From assembly GCA_028583415.1 (NCBI GenBank), contig CM053267.1, positions 20,715,814 through 20,779,813 on the forward strand: DNA of 64,000 nucleotides, given 5' to 3'. This stretch comes from Protea cynaroides. Lineage: Eukaryota; Streptophyta; Magnoliopsida; Proteales; Proteaceae. Below the pieces are notes generated by a model that was not told where the DNA came from, did no database searches, and was given only the letters and a program-made list of their open reading frames with translations. The first letter of the stretch is position 1. Each line of letters opens with the position of its first letter. Of this stretch, positions 54,521-64,000 are shown one piece after another. A program made the position numbers and the translations under genes.

Positions 54521-56780
54521 TGTCACACCCCAATTTTGCACAATTCAAAACGGTGTGATGAACAGCTCACAAACCAACGGTTCAACCAAGATCTCTAATA
54601 GGCTATATCCATTAAAAATAAAACCATACACATTCACAACCATAATCAGAATAAATACACAATAGCAGAAGTCTTATAGTAAATAAACTGAGAACTCTAA
54701 CTATAATAATCATAATTAAAATATCAAGTTATTGTTGTATCAATTGAGACATAAATAATAAAATATCAATTACATTCCTTTAATAACTCAAATGACAAAA
54801 ATATCTAATTGAATATGCATGAGTTGCACTCGCATGAGGAGTCATGCGTATCCACTTAGTCTTCAGCTTCCATTGTAGCAATACGCACGTACACCGGAGC
54901 ACTCATATAATCTTCAACCGTAGTACCTGCATCATCAACTAAAAATATTCGACGTCGAAAGGGTGAGCACACATCATGGCTCAGTGAGCAAACAAAACAA
55001 TGCAACAAACATATGCATGCATTCAATTCATATCTTTGGTCTGGTAAATAAGTTTACAATGTGCTATAGAAAGGATAGGTGGCCGCCGCACCTCTATACA
55101 CGAGTGTGTGAAGCAGCCCAAATGTAACATTTATTGTCGTCCCACATGCACCCACCATGGACAATGTACACGCAAAGGTCACGTTTATTGTTGTACCAGT
55201 TGCCCATACCAACACGTAAGCCCCTGTTGGGGAGGGCTCGCAAACTGGACTCGCAACTAACCAATCCTAATGCCAATCAGTGTATCCAAGGCCTCACCCC
55301 AGCATCCCTCAATACGTCCATAGAGATAGGGCTAAGGCCCCCCGGCAGAGTCAGAGACTACGCGGTCCGAGACCACCTCCCTTCATACTCTACGACGTAA
55401 TAATTCTGCTAAGGTAATGGCGATATGACGATATCAGTGGACAAGACTTGAGTTAGAGATAGTGCTAGAGTGCTGAGGCCCGGCCTATGACACCCCCCCT
55501 GATACTCGCTCGCATCAAGCACACCAACCACACACATACATTCACATGCCTATTCTTATCATCATCATCATCTTCATTTTATAAACAATAATTTAAATAT
55601 GCATGAACAGTAATAATAGAAATATTGAATGACATGTTGAATGCACATAACAAGCATACACGCATAGAATCAATCATGGCATTGGACTTAAGAATAAAAC
55701 AGTTTATTATTAGTCAATTAGTTTAGGTGTTATTCCCTCACCTTTGCTTGTTCATAGATCCTCTTTCAAGCTATAAGAATCAACTAAATATCAATATTAT
55801 ATCACTAGAAAACCTAATCAAGTCGATAGAATTTAATTAGAATTAATTGTGATTTTAAAAAGCATATTGTTAACTGGGGGTTGATGCCAGGGTCGGAGGT
55901 TCCATCGACCCTGGGTGCTACCACCCAGATTCTGGACTTCCCGAACACTAGGGGTCGATTGTTAGGGTTTGGTAGGGTCGATTGGCCATCGACCCCCGTG
56001 CGACCCCCTGAGGGTTTAGTCAAATTTTCATCCTACAGTCCATTCCTTCGTGTTTGGGGTCCTATGGCTTGCTTCTACAATCCATTCCACACATGTTCTA
56101 TGGTCTAGAACCGTAATTCATTCACATATATGTTTTTTATGATCCCCCCCATGGTTTTCCATTAAAACCTAACCATGGATGGCTGATTTGGGTTTCTCCT
56201 AGATCATTCCCTCTTCACTATCTATTCTAAGGTCTGTAGAATTACATGGAGATAGTATCCATACCTGAGAATTAGGCTGGTTTCTCTGAAGCCTTCTCTT
56301 TGATCCTCTTCTCCACTTTCCTTCTTTTCTCTTTCTCTTCCCCTTCTCTTCTCTTTCTCTCAATCCAATTAGGGTTCTAAAAGGAGTGAAAGAGGCTTAG
56401 GGATGTCCTATTTATAGAGTAGAAACTCCCAAAATAAGTCCCATTGATATTAGGAAAGAATCCCATTGAAATTTGGAAAGTTCCTAATTCACGGTTTCTG
56501 TCGGCAGACTGGGGGTCGATGAGGGGGTCAGAGATCCCGTCGACCCCTGGTTCTAAAATGTCCGACCCCCGGTTAAAAACTCAGGGTCTGACTTTTATAC
56601 TGGGGGGGTCCGACCCTGCCTTGCTGGGTATGCGACCCTCCCCCTTATTTTAGTATTTTTGGGTCAGTTTAATACCTGGGATCGTGATCTCCCTCACGCA
56701 CTTGATCCATTTGGCTCGACCATGATGGGTAGACCTAGTTCATGGTGATAAGACCGGGTTAGTTTGATACAGGTCTTACA
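54521..56780 (-). repeat. inner 5' LTR
   Basis: TGTCACACCCC ... GGTCTTACA, 2260 bp, partner of 44807-47067. Its ends flank the primer-binding site and the right target duplication. Confidence 0.95.
56408..56417 (-). promoter_or_regulatory. inner 5' LTR TATA box
   Basis: Minus-strand CTATAAATAG, about 370 bp from the LTR start, so most of the LTR would be transcribed leader. Confidence 0.65.
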
Positions 56781-56785
56781 ACGGA
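56781..56785 (+). other. right target-site duplication of the inner element
   Basis: ACGGA; the left partner is ATGGA at 44802-44806. Confidence 0.75.
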
Positions 56786-57147
56786 TATGCTGCGGCGATG
56801 GATGTAGAAGCTATGATGGAGTCGCATGATTCGTCGTGCGAGTGAAACTCATGCGTCTTCGATTAGATTTATAGTTGGATTATTAAGAACATGTAATTGA
56901 TTAATTTATTTTATTTTATGTCTTAGTCATTTAAAGATAACTGGTTAATTTATTTATGTTATCATTTTTAGATTCTCAGTTCATTAAATATTAAAGACTT
57001 TCGCTATTGTGTATTTATTCTGATTATGGTTGTGGATGTGTATGGTTTAAACAAAAAAGACACAACCTATTTGAGATCCTGGTTGAACCGTTGGATCATA
57101 AACGGTTCATCCCAGCATTCTGATTAGTACAAAATTGGGGTGTGACA
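56781..57147 (+). repeat. outer 5' LTR, second part
   Basis: Continues the LTR broken at 44806: alignment with the reverse complement of the inner LTR runs across the junction. It ends AATTGGGGTGTGACA at 57147. Confidence 0.92.
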
Positions 57148-57150
57148 ACT

Positions 57151-57162
57151 TGGTATCAGAGC
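57151..57162 (+). other. outer primer-binding site (tRNA-iMet type)
   Basis: TGGTATCAGAGC three bases after the LTR end. Confidence 0.95.
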
Positions 57163-57370
57163 TCTCGGGCCCTGTCTATTAAATCGATATACTTCCACAA
57201 GAGTTTGTGAACTCAGTTAGGATAAAAAATTTAAAAGGTTTAATAAGAACACATTTTAAGCACCGTGTTGTATGAGACATAAATTAAGAAAGAGAATAAT
57301 GCATATAAAAAGGAGAAACAAGTTTCATATATACATCGAATAAAAAGTAACATATATACATATCCAAATC

Positions 57371-57399
57371 AGAGTACGATCCACAACCCGGACAGTTAC
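57371..57399 (-). promoter_or_regulatory. conserved box downstream of aORF, outer copy
   Basis: Minus-strand AGTAACTGTCCGGGTTGTGG then ATCGTACTCT, the same layout as the other two copies. Confidence 0.65.
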
Positions 57400-57435
57400 T
57401 CTGTAGTACAAGAAAAAACAAAAAGAAACTATACA

Positions 57436-58701
57436 TCATGGAGCTGGAGTTGCTGGAGGAGGAGGTGCCTTACGATCCCGGTCATAGTCCTCAGCATACA
57501 CTCTAGTCGGCCAGGCTACCTCAGTCTGGGTCACCTAGAGACTAGCTGTCAGATCAGCCATCCACTGATCAGACACGCGCTGGGCATCTAGAAGCTCTCA
57601 TACTCTTCCATCAGTCACGCATTGAGCCTTTCTAATCTCACGCAGTAGCCCCATCACATCATCAGATGGTGGGTGTGAAGGACCAGCAGTGTGTGAATGA
57701 ACCCGAGATGGGCCAGCTCTAGTGAAATGTGGTGGTGATGGAGGAGGTATGGCGTCTACATCCATATACATATGATCATCATCCTCAGCAACACGCCCAT
57801 GGACTCCTACTGTTGTTGCTGCTGCTGCTGCCGCCTCGGCGTCTGCCATCTCTACCCGGGTACGAGGACGCACCAGAGCGTTCCTCTCCTCATCACTGAC
57901 CTGCGCATCTCGCATCCCCATCCTGTAGATGGCGTCCCAGTCAAGGTCAGAAGAGAAAGTATCCTCATGAATCCTCTCATCCAATAAGTCGACATGCAGG
58001 CGTGTGAGCAGGGTAGTGATCAAACGCCCATAGGGCAGGATGCCTACCAGACCAGGCGTCGTAGCACGGATCATCGTCCTGATGATAATGTATGGCAGGC
58101 AGACGGGCTGTTTAGTGCAGATGCAGTACAAGAGGTACTGGGTCAACTGGAAAATCCTATTATAATGCCCACTCTGAGGAATCAGGTTGTGCTAAATGAT
58201 CTTGCAATACACCCGAGGTTCCTGTCGTAGGTTGATTGCCTTCATCTCCCAGCGATCACCTCTAAGAAGCTGGTGATCAATCTCAGCATGCATCATCAAG
58301 GAAAAGAACTGGGGTTCCTTAGGTGCACAGTATACCAAGGGGCCGTCATTTGATATACCCAGGAGATCAGCCAACTGCTAGCAGTTAAAGGAAACTTCCA
58401 CCCCTTTCACATAACTGGTGATCCTAAGCTCCCTACCCCTGTCTGTATCATTGTGATTACCTACTACCTGGAGGTTGCAATAGAACTGCTTCACCAGAGC
58501 AGGACAGGTGCAAGCCTCATACGTTATCACGGGGAGCCAACCCCTAAAAGCTCCCTCTACATTAAATAAGGCTAGACTAGCCAAGTTTACACAACAACCC
58601 CCTTCCACCTTTTTACGCTCATAACAAGCATACTGAGCCTCTGCCTCATTAGAGCCGAAACGAATGGGATCATGAGCTCTGGGAACTTTGGTGCGAGCCA
58701 T
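57436..58701 (-). pseudogene. outer antisense ORF (aORF), four stops but frame kept
   Basis: Homologue of the intact ORF at 52847-54232, again antisense to gag-pol. The start is MARTKVPRAHD at 58701, six bases after an acceptor. Shared stretches include GWLPVITYEACTCP, RITSYVKGVEVSF, LADLLGIS, HNLIPQSGHY, LTQYLLYCICTKQPVCLPYI and GMRDAQVSDEERNA. In-frame stops are at 58378-58380, 58192-58194, 57598-57600 and 57535-57537; at least two replace Gln codons (CAG to TAG). There is no frameshift over about 1.27 kb, unlike gag and pol of the same element. It has fewer 14-residue coiled-coil units than the inner copy and ends in the same Pro-rich tail. Confidence 0.85.
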
Positions 58702-58706
58702 GCTAT

Positions 58707-59129
58707 CTGTAAAGACACAGACAAATAGACAAGATATTAAAAATGGTGAAAAACACAAAATTTTGGGCATTATAACGGCATGATTTGGCCAAAAGCCTCA
58801 CTTTTCACCCAAACAGTTGGGCAGGAGGACTTACATATGTTCCAAACCATCCTGCAAGGTTCATATAGTTGGAAATTTAAACTAGGACGGTCGAATTTGA
58901 AGAAATTTCAATAATTTGAGAAAAACCCCAAAAATTAAGTCAAAAATGGAAAATTTAAAGTTTCTCAAAAACTAATTGATGAAACTCAAATTTTCTTGAG
59001 GGCTTCCGTCCATTGGGTGGCCAATAGCAAAAGTCCCCAATAAAAATCAAATTTTTACGATTAGAAAAGTTTAATTTGAAGAAAACGATGTAAATGGAGA
59101 AAAACCTAGTAGACCAGTAGAGAACATAC
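58707..59129 (-). other. predicted 5' UTR intron of the outer aORF
   Basis: Minus-strand donor CCTTCAG/GTATGTTC and acceptor TGTGTCTTTACAG, 423 bp, in the same position as the inner intron. Confidence 0.7.
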
Positions 59130-59721
59130 CTGAAGGAACGAAGCGGAGGTCATGAATGGAAGAAATAATCACCAAACACAAGGGGTCGATACTGTAGCAA
59201 CTCAGGGGAAGCGAGTTGAGTTGAAGGAAAAAGAGAAAGTGAGAAATGATTTCAAAAATCAGGTTTAAAAACCTGATTTGGGGTCGTGTGGTCATAAAAT
59301 TCGACTAAACAAGCGACCCTACAACCGACCCCAGGATCGACCTAGGCTCTCGGTGAGCTGAGACATTGTGTGGTTGGACCTTGTGGTCGGACATATACCG
59401 ACCCCAGGATCGACCCTAGGCTCTCGGTGATCTGATAGACATCGTGTGGTCGGACCCTGTAGTCGGACATATACTGACCCTACGTCCGACCCTAGGCTGT
59501 CGGTGAGCTGACAAGGTTTTGTGAGGTCGCATACCCTGTGGTCGGACATAGTGCGACCCTACCATCGACCCTACCATAGAAAATTCAGTATTTTCACTGA
59601 ATGACTTGAAAAATTGGAATTTTACATTGATTAGTTGGATTTTGACTTGGGAATGACTTATATTGATTGCCTCACATGTTCTATGAATGTTTTTCAGACA
59701 TTACCACCACCAGAACAGGAA
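59130..59721. promoter_or_regulatory. outer divergent spacer between aORF and gag, with CGACCC repeats
   Basis: Three to four imperfect units of roughly 90 bp at about 59280-59575, each with CGACCC..GGATCGACC, TAGGCTCTCGGTGA.CTGA, and GTGGTCGGACAT. The position is equivalent to 51886-52400 in the inner element, but the units differ in detail. The acceptor-like TGTTTTTCAG at about 59698 precedes gag. Confidence 0.6.
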
Positions 59722-60986
59722 ATGGCTGGGCGAAGAGTAACTAGGCGAGGTCATAACCCAATTCCACCACCACCACCTGTGGAGGAAGACTGCTATGAAA
59801 ATCCTAAAGGACAAGAGAATCAGAATATCGCAACACCAGGAGCTAATGGCCAGACAAATCCTACAAACTTGGCAGCCCTACCTACAGATTTGGCCACAAC
59901 AGTAATGAACCTGGCACAACAGCTACAGCAAATACAGCAGGTGTAAGCCAATATGCAAGCTGCTATAGGAATGGTTTTTCCAGCTGCACATATGACACCT
60001 ATGACAGTCGGACAAGCTAGTACAGTACCAAGGGGTAGCAACATGGTACCCCAAGCACCTCAAACACCAGTTGTGCAAGCTCCAGTACAGAACCCTGAGG
60101 TAGCCCAAGGCAGCTATCAGTACCAACCACCTATGTATGGGGCCTATGCTCAGTATCAGTTGGACCACTCTCGATTGATCGAGCATTTTCTGAACATGAA
60201 ACCTAAGGAATATAATGGCAAACCAGCTGATCCTTTGCGGCCAGCTCACTAGATCGATGGCATGGAAAGGAATTTCATGATGATGACAGTTAATGAGGAG
60301 GAGAAAGTACTGTGTGTGACATTTATGCTGAAAGGCAATGCACACCACTAGTGGAAGTCCACTCGGACTTATCTGTTAACCAAACATGCGTAATTGACCT
60401 GGGCTATCTATAAAGAGGCATTCTTCGAGAAGTACTTTCCCAGAAGTTTCAAAGATTCTATGGAAAGAGAGTTTCTGAGTCTGTATCAGAGACAGATGAC
60501 GGTGGATGCATACCAACAGCGTTATGAAGAGCTGTTTTTCTTTGCTCCCTCTAGCATGCAGGAGGAAAATATTAAAATTCGAAGGTTCATCATGAGACTT
60601 AGGGGAAGCATTCGAGAGCATGTTTTGGGGCAGGAAAAGAAAGTTTATAATGAAGCAGTGCAGATTTATCGAGTACTAGAATCGAGCCAGAGAGAGCTAC
60701 TTTGCTCAGAATAGAGGTATCAAAAGGCCAAATGGAAATTCTTATAACGAAGGGAACACAAAGACTTTCAAATCCTTCCGCACTCAAGGATTTAATGCTG
60801 TAGCCAAGACTACTCCAACAGTCCAACCTCTACAAAAGCAAAATAATGAAGGAGTAAAATGCTATAACTGCAATCAAGTGAGACATTATTCCAGGGAGTA
60901 TCCTAAGCCCAGGAAGTAGCTATAGCAAGGAAAGATTTATGCAGTTACATCTGAGGATGCTGTCGCATCACCTGATGTGGTCACAG
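59722..60986 (+). pseudogene. outer gag, broken
   Basis: The start is MAGRRVTRRGHNP at 59722. Pro/Gln-rich N-terminus, then capsid region (EYNGKPADPLRPAH, AFFEKYFPRSFKDSMEREF, IMRLRGSIREHVLG). The zinc knuckle region near 60860-60900 reads CYNCNQVRHYSREY: the last Cys is Tyr, so zinc binding is lost. Breaks: TAA at 59944-59946, TAG at 60250-60252 and 60348-60350, a frameshift near 60690, and stops near 60918-60925. The gag frame at its 3' end (SEDAVASPDVVTG) leads into the candidate intron. Confidence 0.9.
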
Positions 60987-61055
60987 GTATGACCTGAACC
61001 TTTCATTTTGTGTTACCTTGTATGAGCATGTAGACTAAATTAAAACAAATCACAG
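60987..61055 (+). other. candidate gag-protease intron, outer copy (69 bp)
   Basis: Donor GTCACAG/GTATGA, branch-like GACTAAAT, acceptor AAATCACAG/GTATTG. Left in place it adds stops in the gag frame. Removed, DVVTG would run in frame into the protease stretch that follows. The length is near the lower limit for plant introns. Confidence 0.55.
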
Positions 61056-63681
61056 GTATTGTACCTATTAATGGCATACTCGCTAGAGTACTCTTTGATT
61101 CTGGAGCTACTCATTCTTTTATATCTGTGTCATTTGGAAAGAAGCTAAATCTACCCCTCAGATCTTTAGACTATAAATTGCTTGTACGGTCACCTATGGG
61201 ATTAGAAGTGGAATTAAAAAAATATTATGGACCATGTCCAGTCCTTATCGGCGAGAAGATTTTGGATGCAACCTTGATTCAACTCGAGATGGCAGACTTT
61301 GACGTTATCTTGGGAATGGACTGGTTAGCTCGGCATTTTACAAACCTATTATGTGCAGAAAAGAAATTAAAATTTAAAGATAGGGAAGGAGCAGATTTTA
61401 GTTTTACGGGAACCAGACTACCCCATAAACGAAAACTCATCCTCTCTGCATTAAAGGCTAGAAAATACCTCGAGAAAGGAGGAGTTGGGTATCTAGTATC
61501 CATGGTTGATCTCACCAAGGAAGTACCACGAATGAAAGATATTGATGTTGTGCATGACTTTCCAGATGTATTTCCTGAGGAACTACCAGGACTACCACCC
61601 GACCGAGCGACAGAGTTCATTATAGATTTGATACCCAGAGCCGCGTCAGTATCTAAAGCACCCTATCGAATGGCTCCTACTGAACTGAAGGAACCAAAGG
61701 TACAGTTATAAAATTTACTGGACAAGGGTTATATCAGACCTAGCATATCACCATGGGGAGCGCTAGTATTGTTTGTGAAGAAGAAGGAAGGTAGCGTTCG
61801 ACTGTGTATAGACTATCAGGAATTAAATAAGCTTACAATCAAGAATCGATACCCGTTGCCTCGGATCGATGACTTGTTCGATCAGTTGCAAGGTGCCAAG
61901 GTGTTCTCCAAGATTGATCTTCAGTCAGGATACCATCAGTTGAAGATTAAGGAAGGTGATATTCCAAAGACATCATTCAGAACAAGATATGGACATTATG
62001 AATTTTTAGTCATGTCTTTTGGATTAACTAACGCACCCACAACTTTTATGGTACTCATGAATCAAGTATTCCATGATATGTTGGATACGACAGTCATTGT
62101 GTTTATTGATGATATATTGGTATACTCCAAAGACAAGGAAACTCATGTCATGAATCTAAGAGCCACTCTGCAGCGACTAAGGAAAAAGAAGCTTTACGCC
62201 AAATTTACAAAGTGTGAGTTTTGGCTAGATGAGGTCGCTTTCTTAGGCCATGTTGTATCCGCTGAAGGAATTAAAGTGGATCCTAGCAAGATTGAAGCCA
62301 TTGTGAAATGGGAAGCACCTAAGAGTGTTGCAGAAATTAAAAGTTTCCTAGGTCTAGCTGGGTATTATCGATGATTCGTGGAAGACTATTCCAGAATCGC
62401 CGTACCTCTCACCAGCTAGACTAAGAAAGGAGAAAAGTTTATTTAGACCGAAAAATGTGAAAAATGTTTTCAAACATTGAAGGCTAGATTGATATCTGCT
62501 CCCATCTTGACTATTTCTATTCCAGGATAACCATTTACCTTATACACTGATGCGTCTGGGTTGGGTTTATGATGTGTACTTATGCAAGGAGAACAAGTAG
62601 TTGTGTATGCCTCAAGACAACTGAAAACACATGAGAATAACTATCCCACTCATGACTTGGAATTAGTGGTAGTAGTACATGCTGTCAAGATATGGAGACA
62701 TTATTTGTATGGAGAGAAATTTCAGATTAAATCAGATCATAAGAGTCTCATTTATCTTTTTAATCATTGAACATGAGACAAAGAAGATGGTTGGAATTAT
62801 TGAAGGATTGTGATTGCGATATTCAGTATCATCCAGGGAAAGCTAATGTAGTTGCTGATGCACTAAGCAGAAAAATAATGATAAAATCTCAAGGAGAAGT
62901 TAACACGACTACGGCAATGTGTGTTACAGGGAAAGTATTCAATCATGGTAATGAGCAGTTCGTGATAGATGCACGGGGTGGATCAACCAACCAAGGGTTT
63001 ATTCATCGATTTTCAAATATGTTCGCAACATTGAAGATTGTACCTGATATAATAGATGAAGTGAAGACCGCTCTTAAATCAGACCCTTATCTGAGAACTG
63101 TACAAGAAGATATCAAAAAAGATAGGACTATTCTTGAGTTTACCTTGGACGATGAGAAAGTACTGAAGTACAAAGGAAGAGTATGTGTTCCTGAAATGAA
63201 AAATTTAGACATTAGACACAGACTAATGAAGGAAGCTCACACCACTGCTTATTCGGTACATCCTGGAAGTACAAAGATGTATCATGATTTGAATAAATTA
63301 TATTGGTGGAGAGGAATGAAAGTAGATGTAGCTAAATTCATGTCTCAATGCCTAAATTGTTAGAGGGTAAAGGCTGAACGGCAAAAACCTGCAGGATTGT
63401 TGCAGCCACTGCTAGAACCAACATGGAAATGGGAGCATCACTATGGACTTCGTCACCGGGTTACCATTGACTCCCCGAGTAGTTGACACGGTCTGAGTGA
63501 TTATAGATCGTCTGACTAAGATAGCTCGCTTTATAACTATACGACCACAGTATACCCTGGAGAGGCTAGCCAAGCTATATGTGGATAATATTGTCAGATT
63601 ACATGGAGTACCTGAAAGCATTGTGTCCGATAGAGACCTACGCTTTACCTCAAAGTTTTGGGAAGGATTATAGAAGGCTAT
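61056..63681 (+). pseudogene. outer pol: protease - RT - RNase H - integrase (truncated)
   Basis: Protease with VLFDSGATHSFIS near 61090-61130, RT with PGLPPDRATEFIIDLIP, VRLCIDYQELNKLT and VIVFIDDILVYSK (catalytic DD intact, near 62110), FLGHVVSAEGI; RNase H with LYTDASGLGL and DHKSLIYLF; integrase zinc region LYWWRGMKVDVAKF, then core up to FTSKFWEGL. Stops: TAA at 61709, TGA at 62372-62374 (a CGA position), several at 62415-62575, near 62768, and 63361. The 3' part, including the last integrase catalytic residue and the chromodomain, is missing because a repeat starts at about 63682. Confidence 0.9.
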
Positions 63682-64000
63682 GTGTGAGGACAAAGATAGA
63701 AATCTTTAGAAGTCGCCACCTAGATTTAGGTCTAGGACCTTAGAAATGTGAAATCTCACCCTAAGGTAAGACTTTGATTGACTCATGACCCTTAGATTGG
63801 AATTCTGGTCCATCAGAGATTGGGTAAGCGTCAGGTTACGGTTATGGGAAGGGGTTAGGCACCCAAACTGCCCGATCGAAATCGGTCTCCTATACCTTTC
63901 CTATGCTAGACTCTATTTATTAAATTAAACCAAACCAAGTGGTTTGATATCATTGAACCGAATCTGTATCCATCAGATTGCCTACGTATCACGGAATTAT
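63682..64000 (+). repeat. repeat that truncates the outer element, runs off window
   Basis: Starts about TGTGTGAGGACAAAG, then AGTCGCCACCTAGATTTAGG. From about 63765 it shares blocks in order with 32200-32600: GACTCATGACCC, GATTGGGTAAGC, GGTTAGGCACCCAAACT, CGATCGAAATCGG and TTGCCTACGTAT. Probably part of a Tat/Ogre-like LTR element (tentative). Confidence 0.6.

Larger units (their letters stand above)
44807..56780 (-). mobile_element. inner Ty3/gypsy chromovirus, structurally complete (11.97 kb)
   Basis: Both LTRs (2261 and 2260 bp), primer-binding site, polypurine tract and target duplications are present. On the minus strand the order is 5' LTR, primer-binding site, antisense ORF, GGTCG-rich spacer, gag, candidate intron, protease, RT, RNase H, integrase, chromodomain, polypurine tract, 3' LTR. 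Gag and pol carry more than ten stops and frameshifts, so it is not autonomous. It is inserted in the 5' LTR of a relative, in opposite orientation. Confidence 0.95.
42843..63681 (+). mobile_element. outer Ty3/gypsy chromovirus, interrupted and truncated
   Basis: Plus strand. The 5' LTR is in two pieces (42843-44806 and 56781-57147) because the inner element sits in it. Then come the primer-binding site, antisense ORF, spacer, gag, candidate intron, protease, RT, RNase H and integrase. It stops in the integrase core at about 63681 where another repeat begins, so the chromodomain and 3' LTR are not present here. Lineage by motif is Tekay/Del-like chromovirus, the same family as the inner element. 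Confidence 0.92.

Noticed and set aside
59280..59575. CRISPR-like array
   Set aside because: Units of about 90 bp are tandem and diverged, without constant short repeats and unique spacers, and the genome is a plant's.

Overview
This window looks like nuclear DNA from a flowering plant with a large, repeat-rich genome. The evidence is AT-rich DNA, spliced genes, plant-type Ty1/copia and Ty3/gypsy chromovirus retroelements, a plant LINE, a BAHD acyltransferase gene and many dinucleotide microsatellites. The species cannot be named from sequence alone. I see no prokaryotic operons, rRNA, tRNA genes or CRISPR arrays. One 500-N assembly gap lies at 6857-7356.

Layout: (1) 1-6114, a minus-strand Ty1/copia element with two very similar LTRs, inserted in the first coding exon of a probable plastid-targeted host gene; a second broken copy of that exon lies beyond the gap. 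(2) 8568-10110, a pair of inverted arms about 160 bp long. (3) 12236-13192, a LINE reverse-transcriptase relic cut by a degenerate Ty3/gypsy element (element IV, from 13193 to about 19.6 kb). (4) About 20.7-24.6 kb, the front part of a different gypsy-type transposon with an intron-containing gene. (5) 24738-30466, a truncated chromovirus (element III). (6) About 30.5-34.26 kb, a very large imperfect palindrome. (7) 34.57-35.4 kb, two small LINE insertions with target-site duplications. (8) 36483-39038, a two-exon BAHD acyltransferase pseudogene, with a fragment of its exon 2 near 41.26 kb. (9) 42843-63681, a plus-strand chromovirus (outer element) whose 5' LTR is split by a complete minus-strand relative (inner element, 44807-56780). 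(10) 63682-64000, another repeat that cuts the outer element's integrase and matches the centre of the palindrome.

The most interesting system is in the three related chromoviruses (inner, outer, III). Besides gag and pol, each carries an extra ORF (called aORF here) antisense to gag-pol, between the primer-binding site and gag. In inner and outer, gag and aORF are head to head. Both aORFs have a leader intron with a CAG/GTATGT donor, and their spacers hold GGTCG/CGACC-rich repeats. All three share a conserved box just after the aORF stop. In the inner element the aORF is the only intact reading frame (461 codons), although gag and pol have more than ten breaks. A second candidate feature, seen in inner and outer, is a 69-70 bp intron between gag and protease.

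Almost every retroelement gene here is decayed. All coordinates, motifs and breaks were read by eye; family names rest on motif recognition and no database search was possible.
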